NCBI RefSeq assembly: GCF_003111605.1
Contig: NZ_MZGU01000003.1
Location: forward strand, 1 to 64,000
DNA length: 64,000 nt
Direction: 5' to 3'
Origin: Methanobrevibacter woesei
Lineage (GTDB): Archaea; Methanobacteriota; Methanobacteria; Methanobacteriales; Methanobacteriaceae
The position numbers and the translations under genes were made by a program. Under the pieces are notes generated by a model. It was not told the DNA's origin, ran no database searches, and saw only the letters and a list, made by a program, of their open reading frames with translations. Shown piece after piece: positions 48,189 to 58,012 of the stretch. Positions within the stretch are counted from its first letter, which is position 1. The number at the start of each line of letters is the position of its first letter.

Positions 48189-49082
48189 TTAAATTAAATT
48201 AGAATCTTTTAAAGCTTTTTTAAGAATTTCAACATTATCTTCTTTCATTTCAGCTAATGGTTGTCTAAGTGGTCCAGAAGGAAGTCCCATTATCCTCATT
48301 GCTGTTTTAGCAGGTACAGGATTACTTTCAACAAACAATGCTTTAATTAAATTAATCATTTCATAATGAAGCTCTTGTGCTCTTTGGTAATCCTCATTTA
48401 ACATGCTGTCAACCATTAAAACCATTCTTCTTGGGTCTACATTAGCTGATGCACTAATAACACCAGTTCCTCCTAATGCCATAATAGGTAAAGTTAATCC
48501 ATCTTCACCAGAAAGAATGTTAAAATCTTCTTCTAATCCTTCTAATGAAAGAGCTTTGTAAATTTCAGAAATTTTATCAATACTTCCACTAGCTTCTTTA
48601 ATAGCATCCACATTATCAATTTTAGCTAATTCCACAATTGTATCCACATCTAAATTAACACCCGTACGGGATGGAACATTATAAGCAATTATTGGAATGT
48701 CAGAGGCATCACTAATAACTTGATAATGATCTATCAAACCATGTTGCTGAGGTTTATTGTAATAGGGAGTAATTACTAAAGCTGCATCAGCACCGGCATC
48801 TTCAGAGAATTTCACTAAATCAATAGCTTCTTTAGTGGAATTACTGCCTGCTCCAGCTAATGTTTCTACACGACCATCAACTTCATCAATTAATATTTCA
48901 ATGACCTTTTTATGTTCATCGTGAGATAAAGTAGCTGATTCACCAGTAGTTCCAGCAGCAAGCAAACCATTAACTCCATTATCAATTAAGAAGTTAATAT
49001 TTGACCTAAATCCTTCTTCATCAATTTCTTCATCTTTTGTGAATGGGGTTACCATTGCAACATATGTTCCTTCGAAATTCAT
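48189..49082 (-). CDS. dapA: 4-hydroxy-tetrahydrodipicolinate synthase
   Basis: The 297-residue TIM-barrel aldolase carries GTTGESATL near 44-52, the catalytic Tyr in [11 protein letters not shown] near 133-143 and the Schiff-base Lys in [10 protein letters not shown] near 158-167. The C terminus RQPLAEM is also typical. It condenses pyruvate with aspartate semialdehyde. Its ATG overlaps the lysC stop codon by four bases, a translational coupling. Confidence 0.95.
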   Translation of the reverse strand: MNFEGTYVAMVTPFTKDEEIDEEGFRSNINFLIDNGVNGLLAAGTTGESATLSHDEHKKVIEILIDEVDGRVETLAGAGSNSTKEAIDLVKFSEDAGADAALVITPYYNKPQQHGLIDHYQVISDASDIPIIAYNVPSRTGVNLDVDTIVELAKIDNVDAIKEASGSIDKISEIYKALSLEGLEEDFNILSGEDGLTLPIMALGGTGVISASANVDPRRMVLMVDSMLNEDYQRAQELHYEMINLIKALFVESNPVPAKTAMRIMGLPSGPLRQPLAEMKEDNVEILKKALKDSNLI

Positions 49083-50299
49083 TTTAAAACCTCTTTTACT
49101 AATTCATGTGCTTTTTCACCATCTTTCCATTCCACAAAAACAACAACTGCAGTTTGTGAGGAAGATATTTCAACAATATTAATATTATTTTTCCTTAATG
49201 GTTCAGTTATATTAGATATGATGCCTGGAGTGTCAATAAACTCTGGACTTACTAATGTAATCATAGCTATATCCTTTCCTAAAGATAATGAACTTAATAT
49301 ATCGCATTCAATTACTAAATTATGTAATAAGTGATATGCTTTATCAGCTTCATTTTTATTTACAAAGATAGTTATTGAATTTTGACCTGCTGAAATGCCA
49401 AATATATTAATATTATCTTCTGCAAGACAAGCTGTTAAATCTGCAAGAATGCCTGGTTTATTAAGCATATCTTCTCCAACAATAGCTATAACTGAAATTG
49501 GACTATCATGTAATGAAGCAATTTTCATCATGTCTCCTTCAAAAGGGCCAACAATTTTAGTTCCTTTACTTGATAAGTCACCATTTTTAAAGTTTATAAT
49601 CTTAGCATTGATTAATGGATCTTTATACTTTAATGCATGAGGATGTAAAACTTGTGCACCATGAGTAGCTAAGTCCCTCATTTCTTCAACTGATATTTTA
49701 TCCAGTAATTCTGCTTCTTCTATCTTATTTGGATCTGTAGACATTACTCCATCAACATCAGTAACAATAACTACTTCCTTAGCATTTAAACAATGCCCTA
49801 ATAAGAATGCAGTGACATCACTTCCTCCTCTTCCAAGAGTGGTAATTTCACCACTAGGCCCTTTTCCTAAAAATCCACATACAACTGGAATTATTCCTTG
49901 ATTAAGCAAATCTTTAATTCCTTTAGCTTTTTTAGTTGTAGTTGAAAAATCAATTTTAGCCTCTAATGGATTACTATCTGTTACAATAGGCCATAATTCA
50001 TTATAAGGATCAATGAATTCAGATTTTACTCCAAGAGATTCAATAGTTGCAGCAAATAATCTAATACTAGTTAATTCACCCATTGCCATTATTTCAGCCT
50101 TTTGCTTATCAGTTAATCCTTTTCCAACTGCCTTGTCAGATAAATCAATTAACTCATCAGTTGTCTTGTTAACAGCTGAAACAACAACTAATACTTGATT
50201 ACCTTTCATATATTCGTTTACAACAGATTGCGCCGCTTTTCTAATTCTTTCTCCATTTCCTACCGAAGTTCCGCCAAATTTGGCTACTACTAAATCCAT
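49079..50299 (-). CDS. lysC: Aspartate kinase
   Basis: The 406-residue amino acid kinase opens with [16 protein letters not shown] and carries [16 protein letters not shown] near 153-168 and [12 protein letters not shown] near 184-195. Two C-terminal ACT domains (about 260-330 and 340-405) suggest feedback control by lysine or threonine. It starts the pathway to lysine, threonine and methionine. AGGTGTGAAT precedes the ATG. Confidence 0.95.
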   Translation of the reverse strand: MDLVVAKFGGTSVGNGERIRKAAQSVVNEYMKGNQVLVVVSAVNKTTDELIDLSDKAVGKGLTDKQKAEIMAMGELTSIRLFAATIESLGVKSEFIDPYNELWPIVTDSNPLEAKIDFSTTTKKAKGIKDLLNQGIIPVVCGFLGKGPSGEITTLGRGGSDVTAFLLGHCLNAKEVVIVTDVDGVMSTDPNKIEEAELLDKISVEEMRDLATHGAQVLHPHALKYKDPLINAKIINFKNGDLSSKGTKIVGPFEGDMMKIASLHDSPISVIAIVGEDMLNKPGILADLTACLAEDNINIFGISAGQNSITIFVNKNEADKAYHLLHNLVIECDILSSLSLGKDIAMITLVSPEFIDTPGIISNITEPLRKNNINIVEISSSQTAVVVFVEWKDGEKAHELVKEVLK

Positions 50300-50478
50300 T
50301 AATATTCACACCTATTTAGATTAAATGTGTTAATAAATTTTTATTAAACAAAAATTTTCTATATATTTATTTAAATATTCATATTAATAAACTTTTTAGA
50401 AAAAGCAGCAATAAAACTGAAAAATAAAAAAACAAAACAAAATAATAAAAAAAAGTTAAAAAAAAGATAGAAATAAAT

Positions 50479-50676
50479 TTATTCTTGAGTTTGTTCTAAT
50501 CTTACAAGTCTGGTTACATAACCTGCAATTTTATTTCTTAAATGTTTAGTACTAACAGTAGAATATTCCATTACTAATTTTTTATTTTCTTCAAAATCAT
50601 TGGTGAAAACACCTTTATGGGTTTCTACTAATTCTTTTGCTAAACGTTTAACAAATGAAGTTCTAATATTTCCCAT
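50479..50676 (-). CDS. rps17e: 30S ribosomal protein S17e
   Basis: The 65-residue protein begins [18 protein letters not shown] and contains the S17e signature [11 protein letters not shown] and [24 protein letters not shown] lies seven bases before this ATG, while it is only one base from an ATG two codons upstream, so the internal start is right. The gene overlaps the end of the chorismate mutase gene. Confidence 0.95.
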   Translation of the reverse strand: MGNIRTSFVKRLAKELVETHKGVFTNDFEENKKLVMEYSTVSTKHLRNKIAGYVTRLVRLEQTQE

Positions 50677-51001
50677 CGTCATGCCTCCTTAAAATTTTTC
50701 TTTGTTCATTTTTACTTAAAATAGCTAACATGTCTATAATTTGATTAAGAATATCTTTATCAATATTTTTCTCAATAGCTAATTTATCAACTTTATCATG
50801 AATAGATTTTTCTCTATTTTTATCATAAATTTCCATACCGAGATATACTTTAGCAGAAACTATATCTTTTGCAAGAGAAGTTCTACGAGATATTAAATCA
50901 ACTAATTCATTATCAATATCATCAATTAGCTGTCTAGAATGTTCAAGAAGATTTCTTGCATCATCTTCATTTTTAAAATTATACTCTGTATATTCATTCA
51001 T
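50663..51001 (-). CDS. Chorismate mutase, AroQ type
   Basis: The 112-residue all-helical protein turns chorismate into prephenate. The first helix [25 protein letters not shown] near 23-47 carries the first active-site arginine, and [18 protein letters not shown] follows with the second basic residue. The C terminus is basic. Its 3' end overlaps S17e by 14 bases, an unusual coupling of an aromatic amino acid gene with a ribosomal protein gene. Shikimate kinase lies upstream on the same strand. Confidence 0.85.
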   Translation of the reverse strand: MNEYTEYNFKNEDDARNLLEHSRQLIDDIDNELVDLISRRTSLAKDIVSAKVYLGMEIYDKNREKSIHDKVDKLAIEKNIDKDILNQIIDMLAILSKNEQRKILRRHDDGKY

Positions 51002-51178
51002 GACAAATTACCTCAGTAAGCTAGAATAATGATAATAATATAATATATATTCTTATAATATTTAAATAATTAGGTTAAACCTTTGTAAAAAAAGATGTTT
51101 AAAATAATAATAAAAAAATATTAAAGATATAGCTTAATATTTAGCAATTCTTATTTTTATATCTTGCCATAGACATAG

Positions 51179-52045
51179 CTAAATAAAGCTGCAACCTTCA
51201 TTATCACTAAAGGTTTCAATAACACGCCCATCCAATAAAGACCATGCTTCCTTAATATCATCAATTTTATCTTCTTCACATATTGCAACAAATGATGATC
51301 CAGTTCCAGACAATCCTGATGCCAAAGCTCCAGCATTTAAAGCTTCAATAGCTATTGAAGAATCAAAACCTAATGCCGCTGCATAAATTAATCCATTAAG
51401 ATTAAGTGCTTTAAAGTAATCTTTATTTTTAGCTATTTCAAAAGCAGTTTCAACAAGAGGAGCCATTAATTTCATTTTATTAACATCAGAACTTCCAGAT
51501 TTAGATATAAAATTAGGCATGTAAACTAAAACAGGTAACTCTTCCATTGGCTCTTTAATCAGAATTTTCCTTGCACCATTATCAGTTACTGTAACTCCTC
51601 CAAAATAAGAAGCAGTTGCATCATCAAAAGCTCCAGTAATAGTAACTTTTGCTTTAAGAGAAGATTCAATAGCTAAATTAATAATATCAAAATCACTAAG
51701 AGGTTCTAGATTAAATTCTTCAGAAATTATTTTTGAACAAATAGCTGTAACAGCATTTGAAAGAGCACTGCTACTTGATAGACCAGAAGCCATTGGAAGT
51801 TCTGAAGTAGTTTTAATATCTAAACCAAATTCATCAGTATTAATATTATAATAATCAAAAACATTGCTTACACAAAGTTCCATTAAAGAAGTATCTGCTC
51901 CTACATCATTAGAACAGGTTATTGAATGAGATTGTGTCTTTGCATTACAAACAATATCCAATCCAATTCCAAATGCAGAACCAAAACCAGTAGCTATTGC
52001 ATTTATAATAGTGGCAGAACCTGGAGAACGTACAACTTTTTTCAA
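51179..52045 (-). CDS. Archaeal shikimate kinase (GHMP type)
   Basis: The 288-residue GHMP-superfamily kinase is unrelated to bacterial AroK and phosphorylates shikimate. Motif 1 lies in RSPGSATIINAIATGFG near 6-22, the ATP motif PMASGLSSSSALSNA near 85-99 and motif 3 GALASGLSGTGSSFVAICEE near 246-265. The AroQ-type chorismate mutase downstream supports the pathway. The start codon is TTG with AGGTGATAAT before it. Confidence 0.92.
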   Translation of the reverse strand: MKKVVRSPGSATIINAIATGFGSAFGIGLDIVCNAKTQSHSITCSNDVGADTSLMELCVSNVFDYYNINTDEFGLDIKTTSELPMASGLSSSSALSNAVTAICSKIISEEFNLEPLSDFDIINLAIESSLKAKVTITGAFDDATASYFGGVTVTDNGARKILIKEPMEELPVLVYMPNFISKSGSSDVNKMKLMAPLVETAFEIAKNKDYFKALNLNGLIYAAALGFDSSIAIEALNAGALASGLSGTGSSFVAICEEDKIDDIKEAWSLLDGRVIETFSDNEGCSFI

Positions 52046-52053
52046 ATTATCAC

Positions 52054-53133
52054 CTATTTTAACTCTTTGTAAGGTATATTTATATTTGCAAAATCCATAG
52101 CCCTATTTCTTGCATGAGCTTTATAATAATCATATTCACCTGAAAACAAGATTTTATCAATAGCTGATACCACAGTCTTATCATCATGAGGATTTATTAA
52201 AAGACCCACCTGAGGAGTGATAATTTCTTGGATTCCACCAACTTTACTTCCAATAACTGGTTTTCCACAAGCCAAAGCCTCAATTAAAACTAAACCAAAA
52301 CTTTCTGAAAATGAAGGAAGCACAAGAACATCACAGCTTGGAATAATCTTTTCAACATCACTTCTAGATCCAGTGAAAAAGACATCAGAAATATTTTCCT
52401 TTTGAACTTTTTCTTTTAAACCATTTAATAAAGGACCATCCCCTACAATAACAAGCTGATAATCATTATTTGAATGTTTTTTAGCTTCAATTAATAAATC
52501 AACATTTTTTCTTTTAATTATATTTCCAACGAAAAGGACAACTGGTTTATCAGATAAGTTTAACTCTTTTCTAAAGCTATCGTCTGGATTTTCATTAAAT
52601 TTATTTACATCAACAGAATTCCAACATAAATCTATTTTATTTTCAATTCCATCAACACCAGTAGCGATTATTTCATCTTTCAATGCATTACTTACAGCAA
52701 GAATATGATCAGCATTTTTTAATATCTTTTTAATAGGACTTCTCATAAAAAACTGTTTTTTATACAATTCAAACATATCTGAACCATGAGCAGTTACATA
52801 TGTTGTAATCCCATATTTTTTTCCAACTTCTACAGCAGCTGCTCCTGCAGGGAAGAGATAATGGCCATGAATAATATCAATGTCCACTTTTTTAATTAAG
52901 TCTTTTAATGCTTTTTTAGCATTTCTTTTAAACATTAAACCCCTAAGACCAGGAATATCAATTCCTTTTGTCCCAATAACATGAATTCCATCAATATCTG
53001 CTAAATTTTTATGAGGGTAAGTAACTACATAAACTTCATGCCCTTTTTTAACAAGTTCACGAGCTAAAGTGTGAATATGAACTCCAACACCACCAACATG
53101 AGGTGGAAACTGACCAACCATTGCAATTTTCAT
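52054..53133 (-). CDS. Glycosyltransferase family 4
   Basis: The 359-residue GT-B transferase has an N-terminal acceptor lobe beginning KIAMVGQFPPHVGGVGVHIH. The C-terminal nucleotide-sugar lobe contains VVLFVGNIIKRKNVDLLIEA near 186-205 and the E-x7-E element SFGLVLIEALACGKPVIGSKVGGIQE near 265-290. The acceptor is unknown; surface glycan, glycolipid or glycoprotein synthesis are all possible. GAGG precedes the ATG. It lies nine bases upstream of the shikimate kinase gene and may be co-transcribed by chance rather than function. Confidence 0.85.
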   Translation of the reverse strand: MKIAMVGQFPPHVGGVGVHIHTLARELVKKGHEVYVVTYPHKNLADIDGIHVIGTKGIDIPGLRGLMFKRNAKKALKDLIKKVDIDIIHGHYLFPAGAAAVEVGKKYGITTYVTAHGSDMFELYKKQFFMRSPIKKILKNADHILAVSNALKDEIIATGVDGIENKIDLCWNSVDVNKFNENPDDSFRKELNLSDKPVVLFVGNIIKRKNVDLLIEAKKHSNNDYQLVIVGDGPLLNGLKEKVQKENISDVFFTGSRSDVEKIIPSCDVLVLPSFSESFGLVLIEALACGKPVIGSKVGGIQEIITPQVGLLINPHDDKTVVSAIDKILFSGEYDYYKAHARNRAMDFANINIPYKELK

Positions 53134-53142
53134 TATTAAACC

Positions 53143-54210
53143 TCAAAAATTATCATTTAAATAATTTCCTTCCATATCAACAAGAATAACTTTAATATCC
53201 AAATCAAATCTTAATTTACACCTTTCAGAAATCGCATCAGCTAAACTGTTACATACTTTAAGTTTTAAATTTGCATTATCTAAAATATCCAGCATATCTT
53301 CAGTTGTTTTTGACTCATATAATTTTTTAATAACATCTAAATTAGCACCATTTAATGCAGCATGAGTAATCATTATTTCTTTACGCCCATCTGCAACTGC
53401 ATGCTTTGTATTGAAAATTCCACCAGCAACTTTAATGACTTTTCCAATATGGCCAAAAAATAAAAAAGAATCAATTCCTCTCTTTTTAGCTTCTTCAAAC
53501 ATGAAACCAATATAATTGCCTGTTTGAATAATTTCTTCTTTAGAAACATCTAATTTTTTAATAGCTAATTTTTCACCAATATTACCAGGTACAAAAACTA
53601 AATTTTTAATTTCAGACGCAATAGCCACATCAATTTGAGTTACAATTGAATCCTTATATGCTTTAGAAGACATTGAACGGGCAATGCCCTTGGTTCCAAG
53701 TATTGAAATTCCCCCAACAATACCTAATTTAGGATTCATGGTTTTTTTAGCTATTTCTTCACCTTCAGGGACACTTATTTTCACTTTAACCATTTTACCT
53801 TCAGGAATAAGTGGGAAAAGATTATTTTTTATCATTTCACGAGGAACTGGATTAATTGCATGCTGTCCAGGTTCAATTTGAAGACCAGGTTTTGTAATTT
53901 TGCCAACACCTTTTCCACCAGTTATAACAACATCATCAGACCCTTCTTTATCAAGCAATTGAACTTCTGACTGAATAGTTAAATTAACTGTAACATCAGG
54001 ATCATTATAAGGGCATTTATGAGAATAAGAAATAGCTGAATTTTCACCAACAATATCTGTTTTATCAATAAAGATATTCAAAGATGTATCAGGCGCATCT
54101 ATCATAACTGAATTAAATGTTTTACCAGAGATAATAGCTTTTAAAGCAGCTAAAGAACAGGCAGTAGCTATAGAACCTGTAGTAACTCCTGTGAAATTTT
54201 GATTTGACAT
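53143..54210 (-). CDS. cbiD: Cobalt-precorrin-5B C1-methyltransferase
   Basis: The 355-residue protein has the CbiD N terminus GVTTGSIATACSLAAL near 8-23, the SAM region with VTGGKGVGKITKPGLQ near 96 and GISILGTKGIARSMS near 166. FFGHIGKVIKVAGGIFNTKHAVADGR near 251-276 is also typical. It methylates ring A in the anaerobic cobalamin pathway. No other cbi gene is in the window. Ribosome binding site is weak. Confidence 0.93.
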   Translation of the reverse strand: MSNQNFTGVTTGSIATACSLAALKAIISGKTFNSVMIDAPDTSLNIFIDKTDIVGENSAISYSHKCPYNDPDVTVNLTIQSEVQLLDKEGSDDVVITGGKGVGKITKPGLQIEPGQHAINPVPREMIKNNLFPLIPEGKMVKVKISVPEGEEIAKKTMNPKLGIVGGISILGTKGIARSMSSKAYKDSIVTQIDVAIASEIKNLVFVPGNIGEKLAIKKLDVSKEEIIQTGNYIGFMFEEAKKRGIDSFLFFGHIGKVIKVAGGIFNTKHAVADGRKEIMITHAALNGANLDVIKKLYESKTTEDMLDILDNANLKLKVCNSLADAISERCKLRFDLDIKVILVDMEGNYLNDNF

Positions 54211-54268
54211 TTAAATACAACTTATTTGTAAAAATAATAAAAATAGAAGTTAATTAAAGGTAATTAAC

Positions 54269-54529
54269 TTAAATAGATTTTAATTTTGCAACAAATTCTT
54301 CTTTAGAAGGAGCACCAATGAATTCAACTTGACCATCAATAACAATTGTAGGAACAGCCATAATTTGATAATCAATTGCTCTTTTTCTGTTCTCATCAGT
54401 GTTTATATTTACAACTTCTAACTCAATATCTAAATCAGTTAAATCAGCTTTTGCTTCTTCTGCAACTTTAACAGCCCCAGGACAGTGAGGACATGAATCA
54501 GATGAAAATACTTCTACTTTAATTGCCAT
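54269..54529 (-). CDS. Thioredoxin/glutaredoxin-like protein with CPHC site
   Basis: The 86-residue thioredoxin-fold protein shows redox motif C13-P-H-C16 and the cis-proline segment AVPTIVIDGQVEFIGAP. This small form matches the methanogen thioredoxin/glutaredoxin proteins (Mt0807-like). It probably serves as thiol reductant in the cytoplasm. GGAGAGATG precedes the ATG. A TATATATA box about 50 bases upstream is a likely promoter. Confidence 0.9.
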   Translation of the reverse strand: MAIKVEVFSSDSCPHCPGAVKVAEEAKADLTDLDIELEVVNINTDENRKRAIDYQIMAVPTIVIDGQVEFIGAPSKEEFVAKLKSI

Positions 54530-54739
54530 TATTACATCTCTCCATTAATTTAATATTTTTATGAAATAAGTTTATAATTCCTTATATATATAATGTTCGC
54601 ACATATACAAAGTTAAAAAAGCAATGAACCAAATTTAAGAAATTAAAATAAAAATTGATTATAAATAATAGATTTATTAATATAACATCTAATTCAATAT
54701 AATATTAATTTTATTAAAAACTTAATTTTGAGGATAAAT

Positions 54740-56809
54740 ATGGAAAATATACCATCTGATATAAAAGAAATAATAAATGATGCTTATCCATATATTAAAG
54801 AATTTAATCCTGCACAAAAAGCAGTTATTGAAAGTGGATATTTAGAAAATAATGAAAACTACATCATATGTATACCTACAGCTAGTGGAAAAACTGTGCT
54901 AGGAGTTATGGCTGCTCTACAAACAATTTTAGATGGTGGAAAAGCCGTCTATTTAGCCCCATTACTCTCAATTCAAAATGAAAAGGTTAAAGAATTTAAA
55001 AAATTCGAAGAAAATGACATAAGTGTTGGGAAGTACCCTTCAAACTGTGATTTATCAGTAATGGTTTTTGAATCATTTGACAGACTTACAAGATTATCAT
55101 GGAACCATCTAAGAGAAGTAGATACATTAATTATTGATGAATTCCATATGATTGGAGAGTTTACAAGAGGCCCTACTCTTGAGGCAGCAATTACAAGAGC
55201 AAAAATAATAAACCCTTCAATGAGAATAATTTCACTTTCAGCAACTCTAAAAAACATAGAAGAAATTGAAGAATGGATGGATGGAACCTGTATTGAACAT
55301 GATTACAGACCAATTCCTTTAAATAAAGAGGTTCTTGATATTGAGATGCTAGGAACTAAAAATAAAAATGATGCAATTGTTAAGATTCTTGACAAGGTTA
55401 TATCAGATGATGCTCAAGCATTAAGCTTTGTTTCAACAAGAAGATTTACAGAAAGTTTAGCTACACATATTGCTAAAAAAATCTCAAAGAAAATTACAAA
55501 AGAACAAAGAGAAACCTTTAAAGAAGTATCTGAAAAACTCCTTGAAGTTCCAAAGAAAAAAGGTTCCCTTGCAACAAGCACCTGTTTAAAATTAGCTGAA
55601 TGTGCTGAAAAAGGAGTGGTTTTCCACCATGCAGGTCTTTTTAATGAACAGAAGGAAATTATTGAAGATGAATTCAGAAAAGGCAATATTTTAATGATAA
55701 CTGCCACTCCAAGTTTAATGTATGGAGTTAATTTACCTTCAAAATATGTCATAATACGTGATTATACCCGTTGGACAAGTAATGGACCTCAATCAATACC
55801 TGTTTTTGATTATGAACAAATGTCTGGAAGAGCAGGAAGACCTCAATTTGATAGTGTTGGTTATTCTTACTTAATAGCTAAAACCTTTGATGAAGCTTAT
55901 GACCTTCAAGAGAGATATGTTGAAGGAGACATTGAAACAACCAACTCAAAATTAGTTGATAATAAAGATGCCGTTTATAAACAGATTATTGCTCAAATAG
56001 ACAGTGGACTTTCAAAAGATATTAATGATTTGAAAGAATTCTTTGAAAAAACATTTTACGGTTTCCAAATGCAGAACAATCCTTCAATGTCACTATTTGC
56101 AGCAGACAGCATCCAATGGGAGTTAGAATCCTCATTAGAATTTTTACTTAAAAATGATATAATAAATGCAACTCCTGGAGGATTTAGAACTACTGAATTT
56201 GGAAAATTAATAGCTAGATCAGATTATGCTGTGAAAACTGCTGTTAAAATTAGAGAATATCTTTCACATATAGATAGCTTCAATGATTCAGAACTTATCT
56301 ATGCATTATCACAAACTCCAGATATGCCTTTAATTTCATTTAAAGGAAGAAAAAGTAAAGATCCTACACGTGAAAAATTATCTAAAGAAGGACTGTTTGC
56401 AGTTAATATTGGTAATGAAGAAGCAACCACAGTTTCTTTAATTGAATGGATTAATGAGAGAACAGAATATGAAATTGAAGTTGCATACCATGTTTATTCT
56501 GCATCAACAAGAAGATCAGCTTATGAGGCGTCTCGCTTAGTTAAATTTGTTAAAGAGACATTGGAAGTTCTTGAAGATTACAGATTCCTTAAAGACTGTG
56601 ACTATTTATCAGCCAGATTATACTATGGTGTTAAAGAAGATATAATACCATTAGTAGTTGGTGTTAAACGCCTTGGAAGAAAAAGAGCTAGAGATCTAGT
56701 TAAAACCTTCGGTAATGATTTAACATCAGTTTCAGAAAAAGAACTTCAAAAAATAGATGGAATTGGACCAAAATTAGCAGCAAATATTAAAAAATTTGTA
56801 GAAAATTAA
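54740..56809 (+). CDS. hel308: Ski2-type DNA helicase Hel308
   Basis: The 689-residue SF2 helicase is of the usual Hel308 size. Q-motif region FNPAQKAVI is near 22-30, Walker A PTASGKT at 46-52, DEFH at about 132-135 in place of the common DEVH, motif III SLSATLKN near 168, and motifs V/VI in ATPSLMYGVNLP and QMSGRAGRPQFD near 355-367. A winged-helix and ratchet domain follow, and a C-terminal helix-hairpin-helix (IDGIGPKLAANI) closes the protein. It unwinds lagging-strand forks in DNA repair. The ATG after GAGGATAAAT, four codons inside the longest frame, is used. Confidence 0.93.
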   Translation: MENIPSDIKEIINDAYPYIKEFNPAQKAVIESGYLENNENYIICIPTASGKTVLGVMAALQTILDGGKAVYLAPLLSIQNEKVKEFKKFEENDISVGKYPSNCDLSVMVFESFDRLTRLSWNHLREVDTLIIDEFHMIGEFTRGPTLEAAITRAKIINPSMRIISLSATLKNIEEIEEWMDGTCIEHDYRPIPLNKEVLDIEMLGTKNKNDAIVKILDKVISDDAQALSFVSTRRFTESLATHIAKKISKKITKEQRETFKEVSEKLLEVPKKKGSLATSTCLKLAECAEKGVVFHHAGLFNEQKEIIEDEFRKGNILMITATPSLMYGVNLPSKYVIIRDYTRWTSNGPQSIPVFDYEQMSGRAGRPQFDSVGYSYLIAKTFDEAYDLQERYVEGDIETTNSKLVDNKDAVYKQIIAQIDSGLSKDINDLKEFFEKTFYGFQMQNNPSMSLFAADSIQWELESSLEFLLKNDIINATPGGFRTTEFGKLIARSDYAVKTAVKIREYLSHIDSFNDSELIYALSQTPDMPLISFKGRKSKDPTREKLSKEGLFAVNIGNEEATTVSLIEWINERTEYEIEVAYHVYSASTRRSAYEASRLVKFVKETLEVLEDYRFLKDCDYLSARLYYGVKEDIIPLVVGVKRLGRKRARDLVKTFGNDLTSVSEKELQKIDGIGPKLAANIKKFVEN

Positions 56810-56817
56810 AAAAAAAG

Positions 56818-56841
56818 AGTAGAGATTTAAAAGTCTCTACT
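56818..56841. terminator. Convergent hairpin terminator after hel308 and DUF308 genes
   Basis: AGTAGAGA and TCTCTACT pair over eight bases around TTTAAAAG. A-runs on the hel308 side give the minus-strand transcript a T-rich tail. The hairpin covers the stop codon of the DUF308 gene. Confidence 0.5.
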
Positions 56842-57309
56842 AATTAACAAATCAATACCTTCAGCAATTACAGAAATACCAATAAGAATAGCTACATAAA
56901 CTGGACTTAATAATGCAAAAGCACCTAAAATTATCATCAAAATACCGAGAATTATTGATAATAAAGAAGCTGATTTTACACTAGAAGTTATTAATCTTAT
57001 AATACCTGAAATTAATAACATAAATCCAACTAAATAGAAGTAGAATCCAACAAATATTTCAAATCCTAAAATACTGAACATTAAATTTAAAGCAAGAATT
57101 ACAGACAGTATACCTATCAACAGATAGATAACAGAACTAGCTTTAGAGTATTTCCAAAAACTGCAACCTATCATTAAATAATATATTCCTAAAATAAGGA
57201 AAGAAATTCCTAAAAGTACTGAGAAAATAAAGTTACTTGCAAGAGGGAATGCTATTATTAAAATACCTAAAATAATAGATATAATACCCAAAATTGTCTT
57301 ATTATCCAT
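56827..57309 (-). CDS. DUF308 (HdeD-like) membrane protein
   Basis: The 160-residue protein has six hydrophobic helices in three repeats of the pattern 'ILGIISIILGILIIAFP', with the small loop Y-x-x-x-G. This is the DUF308/HdeD layout. Relatives in bacteria are linked to acid resistance, but the archaeal role is unknown. GGTGAT precedes the ATG chosen three codons inside the longest frame. Two small genes follow upstream on the same strand. Confidence 0.8.
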   Translation of the reverse strand: MDNKTILGIISIILGILIIAFPLASNFIFSVLLGISFLILGIYYLMIGCSFWKYSKASSVIYLLIGILSVILALNLMFSILGFEIFVGFYFYLVGFMLLISGIIRLITSSVKSASLLSIILGILMIILGAFALLSPVYVAILIGISVIAEGIDLLISRDF

Positions 57310-57339
57310 TTTTATCACCTATAAGAAAAAGAAAGAAGA

Positions 57340-57642
57340 TTAACCTCCTCCTTCTGCAACATTTGAATCTAATTCGACATTTTCTAAATCTTCTTTGAAT
57401 TTTTTAATATCTTCAATGTCTACATCTTTACTGTTTTCTTTATAGGAAGTTGTTTCTTTCATATCTTTTTCATCTAAGACTTCAACTAAATCAGAAACAT
57501 ACCACATACCAGTTTTATCAATTTTAACCCAGGTAGCATTATTTTCTTCTTTAATCTCTAAAACTTCACCAATAGTTCCAGTTTCAGTGTAGCGAACTTG
57601 ATTTCCTACATTAATTTCTTTTTCCCTTGCATCTACTACCAT
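57340..57642 (-). CDS. DUF2098 family protein
   Basis: The 100-residue protein has a compact beta-rich core with NVGNQVRYTETGTIGEVLEI near 11-30 and TWVKIDKTGMWYVSDLVEVL near 37-56, as in DUF2098 of methanogens. An acidic tail follows. The fold looks like a small SH3-like barrel. Function is unknown. It lies between the PRC-barrel gene and the DUF308 gene, each under 35 bases away. Confidence 0.75.
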   Translation of the reverse strand: MVVDAREKEINVGNQVRYTETGTIGEVLEIKEENNATWVKIDKTGMWYVSDLVEVLDEKDMKETTSYKENSKDVDIEDIKKFKEDLENVELDSNVAEGGG

Positions 57643-57660
57643 AAGGAAAACCTCAATTAA

Positions 57661-57894
57661 TTAATCATCCGCTTTTTTAGGTAATTCAATGTCCAATAAA
57701 ACATAATCTCCAATTGCAGCAATATTCTCATAGGAAACTTCAACAGTCTCTTTAGAAAAGATTCCGCTTTTAAGAGAGATTACGATTTTATCAAAAGCTC
57801 CTTCTTCAGGGTCAAATTCCAAATCGTTGATTTCACCCACTTCAACAGCATTTTTATCTAAAACTGCTGCTCCTAAAAATTCTTTAATACGCAT
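57661..57894 (-). CDS. PRC-barrel domain protein
   Basis: The 77-residue single-domain protein carries the PRC pattern: FLGAAVLDKNAVEVGEINDLEFDPEEG near 6-32, ending YENIAAIGDYVLLD. Small stand-alone PRC-barrel proteins are widespread in archaea, and some (CdpB type) act in FtsZ-based cell division. Whether this one does is unknown. AAGGTGAAAT precedes the ATG. Confidence 0.85.
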   Translation of the reverse strand: MRIKEFLGAAVLDKNAVEVGEINDLEFDPEEGAFDKIVISLKSGIFSKETVEVSYENIAAIGDYVLLDIELPKKADD

Positions 57895-57967
57895 TATTTC
57901 ACCTTATTTAAATTAATATCCCCTCTAAAGAATATTAACACCATAAACAGTAAATATTATAATGACT

Positions 57968-57975
57968 TTTATATA
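57968..57975 (+). promoter_or_regulatory. Box A of elp3
   Basis: CTTTTATATATAAAA contains TTTATATA. Transcription would start near 57997, sixteen bases before the chosen ATG and just upstream of the GGGTGA ribosome binding site. Confidence 0.55.
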
Positions 57976-58012
57976 TAAAATTAACTATTAAAAAATAAAA
58001 TGGGTGAAATAC